A stretch of DNA of 64,000 nucleotides. Origin: Hanleya hanleyi. Its lineage: Eukaryota > Mollusca > Polyplacophora > Lepidopleurida > Hanleyidae. The stretch covers positions 62,001 to 126,000 of the forward strand of contig JAVTVY010045494.1 of assembly GCA_036873755.1 (NCBI GenBank). The letters are read 5' to 3'. Below the pieces are notes generated by a model, which made no database searches, was not told where the DNA came from, and saw only the letters and a program-made list of their open reading frames with translations. Positions 11,090 to 22,139 of the stretch are shown here, piece after piece; position 1 is the stretch's first letter; the number at the start of each line of letters is the position of its first letter. Position numbers and translations under genes: made by a program.

Positions 11090-11290
11090 AATACTTTTAC
11101 AGAGTATGTATCTCAGTCACGGTTTGATTGCTTCTGTTCATTTGAACACTATATAGATGTATAAAACATGATATTCAAACGCCCCTAGCCCCAGGTTACA
11201 CAGAATTAGACCCAAGTTATGAACCATAGCGTCAGATATCTTGCACGTTACGATTGTACTTTGCCGTCAGTGTACGATGTTTATCACAGA
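11090..11290 (-). repeat. R1 family copy, reverse orientation
   Basis: It reads in reverse complement as TCTAATTCTGTGTAACCTGGGGCTAGGGGCG, then a TTCAAATGAACAG segment, and TGACTGAGATAC. Its closest relative is the reverse copy at 54400-54600, including the TATCTCAGTCACG.TTTGATTG edge. Confidence 0.6.
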
Positions 11291-11344
11291 AGTTGAGGCA
11301 CTTTGAATGATGGTTGTGCTAAGCGCCGTGTGGTAACGTCATCA

Positions 11345-11530
11345 AGATGTCAACATGAACCCCCCACAAAAAAGCTGGGCTGGGATACAAATCATCACAG
11401 GTATCACTTTTGGTTCTTGTGATGTTTTTAGAAATAGTCCGTGTATATTTGTCAGTACGTCGGCATGGTTTTCCATCATCCTTTTAATGTTGCGTTTCGT
11501 AGTTGCCTGTATTGTGTCTGACCGCAAAAA
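11345..11530 (+). repeat. R1 family fragment, module c 3' part
   Basis: GGATACAAATCATCACAGG, TTCTTGTGATGTTTTTAGA and TGTCAGTACGTCGGCATG followed by TTTTCCATCA match the c module seen at 3395-3570 and 55850-55990. Confidence 0.6.
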
Positions 11531-11559
11531 AGGATCAGATGAACCATATTTCAAAACAT

Positions 11560-11720
11560 AACGTCACTGTGACGTCGCCAGAGTGGTCATCTTGGATTTT
11601 GTTACATTTTCTTATAGAGCTTGACCCCAATATATTTTGTGGGAAGTTTCCACTGATCGAGGCCTGTGTGAGCGGAGAATATCTAGTAGGACCATCTTTC
11701 GCGATGCTTTTAATGGAACA
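11560..11720 (+). mobile_element. Fragment of CRE-palindrome TTAA MITE
   Basis: ACGTCACTGTGACGTCG, then CATCTTGGATTTTGTTACATTTTC and ATAGAGCTTGACCC, match the right half of the intact element at 19528-20096. Neither terminus is preserved. Confidence 0.6.
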
Positions 11721-11949
11721 TATTGTCTGAGTGCAATTGTCATTTTGGCAATTTTAGGCATGTGAAAAATTCAATACAGGCACAAAATAATAGCAATGCA
11801 CAGATGTGTTTGAAGTGTTAAATGTTGGCGAAATTAAAAGTTAAAATTAAAATGTGTTTAAATTTGGGAAATGACCAAGATCGTGTTGTCGTGAATTATG
11901 AAACCAATGTGATATAACGAAGTGTTTTAAGTGTTTTCTTTGAGAAAAA

Positions 11950-12410
11950 GAATTAAGAATCTAGGAAATGTGCACAAACTGAATTGTCGGATTCCCGACC
12001 ATCCTGTCGAGATAGAACATTTAATATTTAGGAGGCAACAATGCATATCTGAGAGAAAAAATATAATAATCGATCTTGAGCGGATTATACGCTAAAACAT
12101 GTTTTAAAACTGCTATAAATCCTCCCTTAGCCATAATATAATTTGTGCTCTTGTTGATTTAATAATCAGCTCCCATACCGACGTGGGTGTCGGAAATCGA
12201 GGTACGTAAACATTCCAGGTCATTCAGGGAATATTCGTCAATGTCTTGCTAAAAGCTTCCAAATCTCTCGTGACTATCACTAATTATCAGTCCCTTCACT
12301 GGATGGCTGTAGATGTTGAGTTAGCTTGCTAAAACCAAATAGTACTAGACAAAAGTTGTTTAAATGTCGGTTTATGCACATGCGTGGAACTAAGGCCCCA
12401 GGAGACGTAC
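11950..12410. repeat. Segmental repeat X, copy 2, with extension shared with 20230-20400
   Basis: Its first part matches 9800-10060. Its second part (AATCTCTCGTGACTATCACTAATTAT, then CACTGGATGG) matches 20235-20285 (AATCTCTCGTGGCTATCACTAATTAT, then GACTGGGTAA). Parts of this neighbourhood have therefore been duplicated at least twice. Confidence 0.5.
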
Positions 12411-13200
12411 TTGCGCCATAGTGAAGGAAAATAACGAAATAAAACATTATATGGAACATGTACATGTGTATATACCAACAATGTGCCTTTAAATCACACA
12501 TATCCATCTTGCCGTCCTTGAACATTTCCATTGTCCGCAAAATCGGTCAAAATGCATATTCCTAAAACCATCACAACTAATTAAAGTGATCCCAGTGATT
12601 ATTTGTATCGCAGTCTCGCCTTTATTGTGACTGTTCATGTAAACATCTGGAATGACTTGACCACACGGCCTTTAGATAAAATATTGAAGAGCGATGGTGT
12701 AATAGACCTAAAAGTCATATGTTGAAAAATGAAATTAAGTGTATGTTGCCGCCAGAAGAACGTGAGAGTATTTATAGAATGCAAGTTCGAATTCAGGAAA
12801 AAATACCCCGACACCGACCAAGCGATTCATTCTCCGCCATGTTTTCAAGCAAAACCACAATCAAAGTGATTTATACAGAGGGCAAGCTTAGAAGCTTGTA
12901 ATCAACTAATTAGGTTTTCAGCTCGGTTTAACGTTTTTTTTCTATTTTTTTACAGGAAGATGAACAGATCAGTTGATTGTTTCGCTGCCTTGACTTGTAC
13001 ACACCAATATAAGGTGCCATGGCAACAGGGTTCACCAAACTTGTGTGGTTAGCCTTCCTGATAGCTTCTGATGATTACCTTGAGGACTGACTTTTCTAAC
13101 TTAAACATTCTTTCTCACAGTTTTATGTGACAGATGAACTGATCTCTCATCAAAGGTTGTTGATATATGTAGATCCACTGCTTTGATCTCTATTCTCAAT
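12411..13200. other. No feature seen
   Basis: AT-rich unique sequence. A 60-codon frame at 12719-12901 begins with ATG but has no supporting context. Confidence 0.35.
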
Positions 13201-13210
13201 TATATGCATT

Positions 13211-13470
13211 TATGCAGATGATGCTTGGGTTAGTTCTATGAACTCTGCATTTGCATACAATACTAGTTATGCAGATGATGCTTGGGTTAGTTCTATGAAC
13301 TCTGCATTTGCATACAATACTAGTTATGCAGATGATGCTTAGGTTAGTTCTATGAACTCTGCATTTGTATACAATACTTGGTGATTGGTCCACTGAAATG
13401 ACAGCTATGCGCATTTGCATACAATACTGAGTGATAATTGGTCCACTATCATGACTGTCCTGCAAATATA
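13211..13470. repeat. 57-bp tandem repeat, three full units plus degenerate tail
   Basis: TATGCAGATGATGCTTGGGT recurs at 13211, 13268 and 13325 (TTAGGT in the third), an exact 57-bp period. Each unit ends in TTTGCATACAATACTAGT or a variant. Two partial units follow to about 13470, sharing CATTTGCATACAATACT and TGATTGGTCCACT. Confidence 0.9.
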
Positions 13471-13587
13471 TGTTGAGCTCGGTGAAGATTGGCTCACTGC
13501 ACTTAATTCATACTCAGTTGCATACAAGAATATATATATATATGCAGCGAAACTGCCTTTGTGTGCGGCAAATATAATATTGTTAAA

Positions 13588-13661
13588 AAATCATGACGAA
13601 GTCAACTGGTTTGATTTCTGGCTAAAATCATGACGAAGTCAACTGGTTTGATTTCTGGCTA
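13588..13661. repeat. 37-bp direct tandem duplication
   Basis: AAATCATGACGAAGTCAACT through TTTCTGGCTA occurs twice back to back, starting at 13588 and 13625. The copies are identical by eye, so the duplication is very recent. Confidence 0.9.
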
Positions 13662-13923
13662 ACTAGTTTCACCGTGTCTCGACGGTTTATCAAAGCTTTA
13701 TTCGATCAAATAAATTACGGCTATTTATACATACACACATGTAATATTGACTTGGATACTGTAGTCTAAGCGACAGTATATCTAACGTTAAACAAGTTCA
13801 TACATGGCAATATAACAACCGACGGATTTCAATACATCATTCACAGTATATCCCGTATTATTTCAGACAATAAACAATCTGAACAATCGAGAGGATTAAA
13901 CAAGAATATTAACAGTGAGTTAA

Positions 13924-14580
13924 GGTGATTCATGCCTCAAACGACGTCGGCGACGTCATTACACAGGGTTATTTCCCCTGTAATAACTCTTCCAACGTCA
14001 TATGTCGCCTTTTCTGATAAGAGACGCTACCAGGGGAGGTAATGTCGTCGCAAATATTAGAAAACTATGGGGATTGGGTCACTCAAAGCATTTTATATAA
14101 AAAAGTAGATCGAAGATCCCCACCTTTTATTTGATTAATAAAAAGATCACATGGTGAGGAAACTGTGTTTAAAATATCAGCATAGGTCACCGGGAGATTT
14201 TCGATTTGGTAGAGGGTTTCATAATTTGAAAATGTAATTTCCAACGTCATACAGTTGGATGAAATGCCTAATTCATATACAATTATTGCATTTATGTTCA
14301 AAGGTGTTTCGAAGACCCGTGGAAGTTTCTGTTTATAAATAAACAATACTTGTGGATATATATCCGTAAACCTGGACTTCCGTGCCTTGTTGCGCAGAAA
14401 ACTGATTTTTCATGATTTCGGCAAAAACGGTTGACATGATGATGTTCGCGGCTACGTACAAAAAAATCTAGATCGAAGACCATCCATTTTTTTACGTTTT
14501 ACTACTGGTCAACACCCCAGCTACCCACAACAAAAATATTAGGGTTGGTCACCGAACAAAGTGTTGAGGTATGAACCACC
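13924..14580. mobile_element. 657-bp TTAA-flanked MITE with GGTGRTTCATRCCTCAA ends
   Basis: TTAA at 13920-13923 is followed by GGTGATTCATGCCTCAA. On the right TTGAGGTATGAACCACC is followed by TTAA at 14581-14584. The ends are inverted repeats (15 of 17 matching) flanked by the TTAA target duplication used by piggyBac-type transposases. Subterminal similarity continues: GATTGGGTCACTCAAAG on the left corresponds to a reverse-complement GGTTGGTCACCGAACAAAG on the right, and GATCGAAGA blocks occur near both ends. No transposase is encoded. It abuts the 3' end of the PLE. Confidence 0.7.
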
Positions 14581-14616
14581 TTAAGACTGCAAACTATCGG
14601 ATTAACATAGAGACGA

Positions 14617-15813
14617 TCAATTACAATTATTCTCTCTGTTAAGCTCAGAACAGAACTTATGTATGAAGTTTGTTTCTGTCACTTCACGTCTAGTCCGGTC
14701 ATCAACCGGTACTTTGAAAAAAGGAAATATTTTAAATTTAATTTCCAAATGCCGGGCGCATTGAGCTACATGTTTTGTAACAGGCAAACTTTGAAGGTGA
14801 GGCGTATTAATTTGCTGTCGGTGAACACGACATCTATTACGCGAAGTATCCCCTGTTTCACCTATGTAGTACTTATTGCAACCGTTACACACCATTACAT
14901 AAATTAAATTCCGAGAATTGCAGTTCATATTTGCATTATTCCGAAATGTATAATTGGTTTTATGAAATGTGAAAGAGCTATCCAATATAAGGTGATCACA
15001 ATTTTTGCAACGTGTATCACCACATTTACTCGTTTTGAAAGTGGAATCTGTGCGGGAGATAAATTTCGCCCTGGTTAGAATCTTTTTAAGATTCGGTCCT
15101 TGTCGTTTACCGTTTATAATGGTGGTGTTCCTGAATGCCTGTTTGAGGTGATCATTTGACTTCAACATATTTCGATTATTTTGAATTACCGGAAAGAAGT
15201 TGAAATTGTTTGGATTATGGGTACAAATAAATGGCAAGATATCTTTTTTGTTACTTTGACCACAAGATCTGAGTACCTCAATATCTATTTTCCGAGCCTT
15301 TTCAATTCCTATATCTATCACTTCTACTGGATAATGCCTCTTGATCAAGGACATTTTTAGTTCAGATAATCTCATCTGTCGTAATTCACTATCAGTTACG
15401 ATAGTGCAAATTCGTCTTGCCAGAGTAAACGGTACCTGTTTTTTGACGTGACGTGGGTGACAGGAGTTATAGTCAAGGTATTGCTTCGTATCACTCACTT
15501 TGTAATAAACATCAGTGACAATTTTATTACCTCTGCGAATCAGTAATATGTCTAAAAACGGAACTTGGTCTCTGTGTGTTTCTAGTGTGAAGTTTATGTT
15601 TGGGTCTAAGCTGTTGAGCAGATCGCAGAATATTGATATGTCACCCTTTTCTGTGTTCCAGGTAATATAGCAATCGTCCAGATATCGCTTGAATGAGTCA
15701 TGAACATATTTTCTGAATTCTTCTCCATGAGTTTGCTCAATTTTTGCGTACAGTTTGTGCTCAAGAAAGCCCAAAACTAGCGTTGCATACGTTGGAGCCA
15801 ACTTTGTGCCCAT
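14617..15813 (-). CDS. Penelope-like element ORF, C-terminal RT plus GIY-YIG endonuclease
   Basis: A 398-codon frame encodes the C-terminal part of a Penelope-like retroelement protein. Residues 1-10 (MGTKLAPTYA) fit the PLE/telomerase-type RT motif before the catalytic box. YLDD at 44-47 is the catalytic pair of Asp residues, and FLDIL at 86-90 and QYLDYNSCHPRH near 111-122 are usual PLE thumb-side motifs. A CGDTRCKNC cysteine cluster (264-272) leads to a GIY-YIG nuclease with YVM at 305-307, YIG at 316-318 and following Arg and His residues. Full PLE proteins are much longer; the N-terminal RT is missing, and a stop codon lies four codons before this ATG. Such 5' truncation is normal for PLE insertions. 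The protein would have made cDNA and nicked DNA for insertion. The C-terminal domains look intact, but this copy is probably inactive. Confidence 0.9.
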   Translation of the reverse strand: MGTKLAPTYATLVLGFLEHKLYAKIEQTHGEEFRKYVHDSFKRYLDDCYITWNTEKGDISIFCDLLNSLDPNINFTLETHRDQVPFLDILLIRRGNKIVTDVYYKVSDTKQYLDYNSCHPRHVKKQVPFTLARRICTIVTDSELRQMRLSELKMSLIKRHYPVEVIDIGIEKARKIDIEVLRSCGQSNKKDILPFICTHNPNNFNFFPVIQNNRNMLKSNDHLKQAFRNTTIINGKRQGPNLKKILTRAKFISRTDSTFKTSKCGDTRCKNCDHLILDSSFTFHKTNYTFRNNANMNCNSRNLIYVMVCNGCNKYYIGETGDTSRNRCRVHRQQINTPHLQSLPVTKHVAQCARHLEIKFKIFPFFKVPVDDRTRREVTETNFIHKFCSELNRENNCN

Positions 15814-15925
15814 AGCATATATCTATGGTGGACATCGTTCTGCTGGAAATTATTTAAATTGAAGAATTTCTTATTGTCTCTGATACTGCTAAAACTGTTT
15901 TGCTAGATATTTCGCATATTTGAAG
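15814..15925 (-). pseudogene. Degraded upstream RT sequence of the PLE
   Basis: In another minus-strand frame a run reads NKKFFNLNNFQQN, which aligns with the usual L..N.F.FN stretch just before the AMGTK motif of PLE reverse transcriptases. A frameshift separates it from the main ORF. Sequence farther upstream is not recognisable, so the element's 5' end is truncated or eroded near 15925. Confidence 0.45.
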
Positions 15926-17425
15926 CTTATCAACGAACTTGTATGTTGTAGAGCGACAGTCACTATTTTAAAATGAAATGCAATATTAGACCGATGGTGA
16001 GATATGTAAAAATCAATAATTGTACGATATACATTTCTGTAATACTAATCTGTTAGTCCAGGGATTTTCGTTATTGTCACGTAGCCTTTGCCTATATACA
16101 TGTGAGGAGTGATAGACAACCGTTATTATTTGATATACTGTCCGTATCGAAACTGACAATATATAAAAATGAATGAACGAATCCCTTTCAAATTTGCCAC
16201 AACATGTCGCTTTGAATTGTATTTCTTCTACAGCCACACCTATTGAGAGATACGATTGTGTGGTAGGGCGGTGTGGAAAAGCGGGCGCATTAGCCGTTAT
16301 TTTGGCGAGAGAGAAGCACTGACTACCCGATATAATTAACTGCCAAAATAATAACTACCGTACGTCTCCATGTGTAATATTTTTTATTTCGATACATTAT
16401 TGATTTGAAATATCATGTCTCACATTTTTGTATAGCGGCAATCTTCTGTTGATCCAAGTGAAAATAACTCCAGTACGACTCCACGGATTAAAAAAAAAAT
16501 CAGTAACTCTCTAGGGAGAAGAGACGATCTGGGGTTATGCTGCTCTAGTTCCGGCGATGTAGCAGGGTGCTAAGACTTCGCCCTTGGCCTAAAATATAAA
16601 CTTCGCCCAACTATCTGTGCGTAAATTAACCATTGAGCACGACTATGAAAACATTATTTCTTAAATACCAGGTCGTATATTTGATATGCGTACTAGTTTC
16701 CGTAATTTCATCCAAAAAATTAAAGTAAACATTCGTCACGCCAAATAACAAAGACCCATAAACCTATCGATACGGTGACACCGCTATTCTTTATTTTGCA
16801 TTTTTTATAATGAAAGAAACCTGATTTAGAATGGTGAAATTTCTTTTAAACTATTCCTACGGCTGAATAACTTCTCTAAGACGTAACATTACAGCATATA
16901 CATATACCAGTTATCCGGCAATTACTTCGATCAAGGCAGATAATTTTGTAGAAAACTTTTCACGAGCGGGGTTCACAAAGACACACACGTTGGCCTGAAA
17001 CAAAATTATATTGTTTTTTCCCTGTAAATGATTTATCGGTCAACATCGACTCACCGCATCAGAAAAGGTTTCGGTTACCAGTTGTATAGATGGATTTTAG
17101 ATTAACATCGACAGGAACTTTTAAAATCCGATCTGTTTTCGCTTTTAATCAAGGCACCCGACAATTTTACTGGCTGAACATTTCGCAAGAATAATATTTA
17201 ACTGTCACAAGCGGAATTGAAAGACACATAGCTCCATGAGTCGATTTTTCGCTTCAGTATCAGCCCTGTTTGCGTAATGACTTTTCTAATGTACATTTTA
17301 GATCAAAGTATGCCACTAAAAACCTCTTCATCAGTAGTGAACGTGGACAGTTAGGGGATTCAAAAGTGAAAACCATTCCTTTTGCAATTAATACACGTGA
17401 TGGGCTGACAAATTAAATCTGAAAA
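15926..17425. other. No gene seen
   Basis: AT-rich sequence with no ORF above about 75 codons, no RNA gene and no clear repeat. Confidence 0.4.
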
Positions 17426-17735
17426 TTGTATCGTTATCGTGACACAGCTCACCAATTACCAATATACGAGTTGTCAGAGCATTTCCAGCATAGCTCTCCA
17501 GATTTGTATCTAATACCGCTTATGCCGGAGCTAGGGGCCGTGTGGTCATGTCATCCAAGTTGCCACATGAACAGGTACAATAAAAGCGTACCTGAGACCG
17601 TATCACGAATCGTTAGATTCTTGGTATGTGATTTAGAATAGATTAACCAGAAGACTATACTGTGAAGTCATGTGGCTCTGTCAGTATGTCGGCACCTCTT
17701 CCCACTTCCATTATATGTGTTGTAATTTTATCCAT
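17426..17735 (+). repeat. R1 family copy, module a (near complete)
   Basis: It runs from CAGCTCACCAATTACCAATA through TATGCCGGAGCTAGGGGCCG, CACATGAACAGGTACAATAA and ATCACGAATCGTTAGATTCT to GTCAGTATGTCGGCACCTCT and TTATATGTGTTGTAATTTT. The copy at 63530-63840 is nearly collinear. An AATAAA lies in the middle of the unit. Confidence 0.8.
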
Positions 17736-17739
17736 ATCC

Positions 17740-19520
17740 ATCCATTTGAAATTGCATGAGTAATTGTCATGATAATTGACCTTGATTGATTTGTTTCGAC
17801 TGATAATTTCAGCCATATTTGATTCTCACCTGAGTCAGTATAACATGCTAATACTAGACGACATTTAATCTACCTGTTTACACATTACATTTCCCTTCGA
17901 AGTTTCGTAACGCCGATTGTTGTATTTGCAGTGCATTTTGACTATCGCGTGGAAAGACGCGGTGTGAGATGAAGTTATTTAGGGTAGGTGTGAGATAACT
18001 TGACGGATAGAAACATCATAGCTTGAATGATGCTATTAGCCTACCATATATGATCAGGAACCAGAGAGTCGGAAGTCGCTCTGGAGTATGTAGCCAAAAT
18101 AAATATCGTGAAGTGATGTTCAAAGGAGATCGCTACCAATGCCAACTGAATGATTATGCATGCGAAATAATGTTGTAAAACCATAAATATTCGTATTGTG
18201 TTTTTGAAGTAGCAGGAATTTTTAGTCGAAACATATTCAATTGGCGTCATCATTCATGTTCGGCACCGCCTGAAGCAATAATCGATTTTATGGTGTATCA
18301 TGGTATCTTGATACTTTATTTACACCTGCAGTCAAAAGGGAGAGAGGGAAATAAAATATATTCGCGTCAATGCCGTAACCTTGACGCCATCACAGTGACG
18401 TCCTCTCCCATGAAAGTATTCCGCATCGGTTTATTTTTTAACCATGCGAAAAAATTGACCAAAAACAGAAAGCGATTTCATAAGTGCTCAACATGGGATC
18501 AGTATGATGCAAATGGACTCAAAGTCATAAGCTAATATTGAGTCCGGAAGAGCCAGCTGTTTATATTGTATTGGTTCTGGACTTACGTGAGATGCTTTCT
18601 TATGACAGGGGCAGGGGAGCGCATGATCCCAAACAGACCTGGTAGGGTTGAGAAAGCAAAACAACTTTGAGAATATTGCCATGCAGTTAGATAGGCCATG
18701 GAATACAGATGGCATGGCCGGCGAAAATCTGAATAAAATTCTCCACATACTGGTATCACCTTTAACAGTAGTCTTTGATTCATTACTTTGATATAGCATC
18801 GGAGACGTCACAGTTGCTTTAGTTTTTGAGGCGAGTGTCATCTAACATGTCTATATGGTTCAACGAATAATATTTTCATATATTCGCCTAAAGTCTGTGA
18901 TTGTTTATCTTTGAGACAAATGGATCGACATACATGTATATATGAATAATCCAAGAACTGATCGCGCGTGCAATCAAATAAGAACATCTAATATGCACAA
19001 GGCACCCGATGTATCTCGCTATCGGGGAAGAATAATCCATAGTTGGAGCATTAGATATTAAAACATTTTTAAAGTCCTATAGAATGTCATTTCCCATTCT
19101 CTTCCCCTTCCCACTTTCGTTATTTAGTTTAATTTTTCAACTAATTGACTATTTTCTCTAAAATGCTTCCAGGAGTTTTTAATTCATTTTTATTTCAGTG
19201 GATAGCGAGAGATGATATGCCTGGTCAATTAGGTCAAAATGAAATGTCGTCTTCCCTCCAAACGGAAAACTATTGAAAACATTTTCTGTACTATTACCAG
19301 TTCAATGATGTGGATCAAACTTCGGAAATAGCTCACGCATAATGCAATCAAGAAACCTATTAAAAGATCGAAGGTCAAGGCAACTGGAAATTAACAAAAG
19401 CACTGATGATCACATTTTTGTGAGGGGATGCATGTCGGGTATCAAGATTGAGATCAATAGGCCATCGGTCTAGGTCACTGACCATCAGCAACTCACTGTA
19501 ACACCTAAATCTAAAGATTT
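17740..19520. other. No gene supported; one CRE-like MITE trace
   Basis: CACAGTGACGTCCTCTC near 18391-18407 resembles the MITE CRE palindrome but lacks flanking similarity. A 117-codon minus-strand frame (18488-18841) has no recognised motif and could be chance. A short segment around 18960-19060 weakly resembles segmental repeat X. Confidence 0.35.
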
Positions 19521-19527
19521 CATTTAA

Positions 19528-20096
19528 CCCTACCTGGCCGGGGGGGGGGGGCAGAAAGTGCGCCCCCCTAGTGAATTTTTCTCTGCTGCTCCAAAACGAC
19601 AAAATCGAGGAGGCTGAAACTTGGTGACTGTAAAGCTTATCTTATTGGGGTCATTTTGAGCCTATTTTTATATACCCCCGGGCAGAGGATCATGGGTAAA
19701 TTCAAAATGGCGGCCTTGTGGTATCCGCAAAAGTCGTGTTTTTCAATCTTTTCGCTCCATTTTTTCACATTTTCCTTGCCTAAAAGACCTTGAAAGTATT
19801 TTATTTATGCAAAACTAATTATTCTATATTTTATTTGATTTTTTTCGAGAGAAAAATCTGAAGAATGAATCGACGCGAAAAGGCCGAAAAATGGCTTCCG
19901 AGAAGATGACGTCACTGTGACGTCATCATGGCGGCCATCTTGTTTTTTTTACATTTCCCGATAGAGCTTGAACCCAAGATACTGTGTGATAAGTTTCAGC
20001 GCTCTAGCCTTAGTGGTAGAGAAAATATATAGGAGGGCACTTTCCGCCCCCCCCCCCAGGCTGCGATACACCCCAAATCGCCCAAGCCAGATAGGG
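19528..20096. mobile_element. 569-bp TTAA MITE carrying a TGACGTCA palindrome
   Basis: TTAA at 19524-19527 precedes CCCTACCTGGCC, and GGCTTGGGCGATTTGGGG-type sequence lies inside the other end, which closes with GCCAGATAGGG and TTAA at 20097-20100. Termini beginning CCCTA with TTAA duplications fit piggyBac-type mobilisation. Poly-G near the left end and poly-C near the right add to the inverted structure. In the middle, GATGACGTCAC-T-GTGACGTCATC (19905-19927) is a perfect palindrome with two CRE/ATF sites. AAATGGCGGCC (left) and GGCGGCCATCTTG (right) are further shared blocks. There is no coding capacity. Confidence 0.85.
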
Positions 20097-20100
20097 TTAA

Positions 20101-20410
20101 GTCAAGCCAAGGGCTAATTGTTGCCTGTGGTTATTTTGAGCGCTCTATCACCAGCAAGGGAGTCAGAAACTGATGGACAGGAGAAAATTTCGGATCAGAT
20201 TAGGGAAATATTTGCAATTGCCTTGTTAGCCTTTGCCCTAATCTCTCGTGGCTATCACTAATTATGAAGCCATTGACTGGGTAATTGCATATTGGTTGAT
20301 GCCCCACAAAAACATTAAACCAGAGGAAGAATCTGTTCGAATGTCAATTTTGGTATTTACTGTTGTATGTGGAGGCATTGGTAACTTCAATGTATTAGCA
20401 TAAATCAACA
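20101..20410. repeat. Segmental repeat related to 12240-12410
   Basis: AATCTCTCGTGGCTATCACTAATTAT followed by a CACTGG/GACTGG segment and GAATGTCAATTT match 12265-12400. The TTAA MITE lies just to its left. Confidence 0.45.
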
Positions 20411-21600
20411 ATGTTACGCAAATCATACAGACTCCCTATCGGTTTCGGAAGATTTCCCGCCTTCATAAACATGATTAATAGCCGCCTTTTTGACGATGTT
20501 TGCACGCAAAGAATAGTAAATTTAATACTCATGGCAATTTATTGTAGGCATAGATTTGTTTTGCAAACAAATATGCTGGTGCCGCTAAATGCTTAGAGAT
20601 AAATTACAAGAGCAATCCTCGCAAACTCTGAACACATCTGACATAGCAGAGATTTAATAGCCAGGTCGCCCACGCAAATTCTCTTTATCAATAACTGCCG
20701 AGATCTTGACGAACCCAGTCGAGAGCTCAGTTTGTGTAGGCATCCACAGGTTAATGAATTGAAATGAGAAATTAAGATGCATCATTTATCTAATATTTTG
20801 GGTCCCCAGAAAGAACTGCATTTTCCTTGATCTCTTGGGTGCATAGTGCCAATAGAAATTGGATATACTTTAGCATCAGGCAATTACAGCTGAAAATATT
20901 GGCATTTTAATGTTCGTCCAGGAAGCTGTCCCTTGGGTTCGAGATATACCCAGTAGAAATCCTGTAAATCATAATGTTGCACGCAATTCCTATTCCCCAA
21001 TTTTTTATTTTCCATAAAAAACAAAACAAATCAAGTTCACAACCAGGTTGATCTCGCAGAGAATTACCGTTCAAGTCATATAATTTCGTTTGAGAGATGA
21101 TAAATAAGTTGATAAATATATAAAAAAGAAAATATTGCGTTGGGGGAATAATAGCTTTGTTGCCCGTGCATGCCGCGGAATCCACATTGCTCGGCTAGGG
21201 TAATATGTTCAATCAAACAATTACATCCAAGGGCCCAATACGTCTAACATATACAGCTGTATACATACGATGTAATATTATGACAGCAGGCGAAAACAGA
21301 ATGTCTTAGTATACTCCATTTACAGGTTTCAAGAGTACTTTTTGGGAGATCTTATGATGGCTATAGATTAAAAACCTAATCGTTTCGTCTGAATGTAGAC
21401 AACTTGTCCCAAATCAGCATGAGATGTTTCTGATAAACCAATTCGGTAGGATAGCAAGCCTGATGAAGGTCATTTGTATTCCTCAGCGGTTGCAGAAACA
21501 AGCAACGAAATATTGTCAATTCAGCAGAGAAATTGATAGATATTGGCGGGTCAAAAAAAAATCCTGATGATTTTCGGATTAACTGACATTTTGATCTTCA
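20411..21600. other. No feature seen
   Basis: No ORF with supporting context, no tandem or inverted repeat noticed, no RNA gene. Confidence 0.35.
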
Positions 21601-21604
21601 GAGA

Positions 21605-21787
21605 ATGACAGAATTAAAACGACACAAGCCTGTTGTACACAGACCTGTTGTAATGGACATTGGAAAGAAGCGGTGCAATATTTTATTTTTCCCTCACAAT
21701 GAATCTGTTCGAGTTAGTCGAAAGTGGGACCTCAAGACGCAGGTTCAGGTTAAGGATCATAAGCATGATCACGATCAATATCAGTGA
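21605..21787 (+). pseudogene. Weak coding-like stretch, 60 codons, unidentified
   Basis: The frame MTELKRHKPVVHRP through RKWDLKTQVQVKDHKHDHDQ is basic at the start and His/Asp-rich at the end, and reads more like protein than most local frames. It stops at TGA (21785-21787) shortly before an R2 insertion. It could be an upstream part of the decayed coding region that resumes at 22140, interrupted by R2, but no splice signals or homology prove it. Confidence 0.2.
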
Positions 21788-21897
21788 CGTCATCATGTTC
21801 AAGGTCAAAAATATGATTAACCGTCGATAGATGAGCAACGGTCAAGTTATGAGTGGCGGTAAAACAATGAGCAAGGGGAGGGGGATTTGGCTTAATA

Positions 21898-22139
21898 CAA
21901 GCGTCTAGTCCGTCATTCATAATTCAGCCGTCGTCCATTAAAGAATATCCGCGTCCATAGTCCAAAGACCTATTCCATATTCCATATAACAGTATTAGCA
22001 CCAAATTCAAAAAGACAATCATAGTATACATAAACACAGGCTTGTTTCCTGCAAGAGAGAAGCGGTCAACAGATTTCAATGATGCCGGCAAGACATCATG
22101 ATGTTCCAAAAATATCAAATCCGTATCGCTGATCAGTAT
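21898..22139 (-). repeat. R2 dispersed repeat, copy 1
   Basis: The repeat runs from GCGTCTAGTCCGTCATTCAT to AAATCCGTATCGCTGATCAG. In minus orientation it keeps an open frame containing LIFLEHHDVLPASLK and a hydrophobic MYTMIVFLNLVLILL. The same frame occurs in the copies at 31.8 and 54.1 kb. Differences between the 21.9 and 54.2 kb copies are mostly amino-acid changing, which argues against a selected protein. Confidence 0.8.

Noticed and set aside
18488..18841. 117-codon minus-strand frame
   Set aside because: No motif, no splice context, and this length is expected by chance in a 64-kb window read in six frames.
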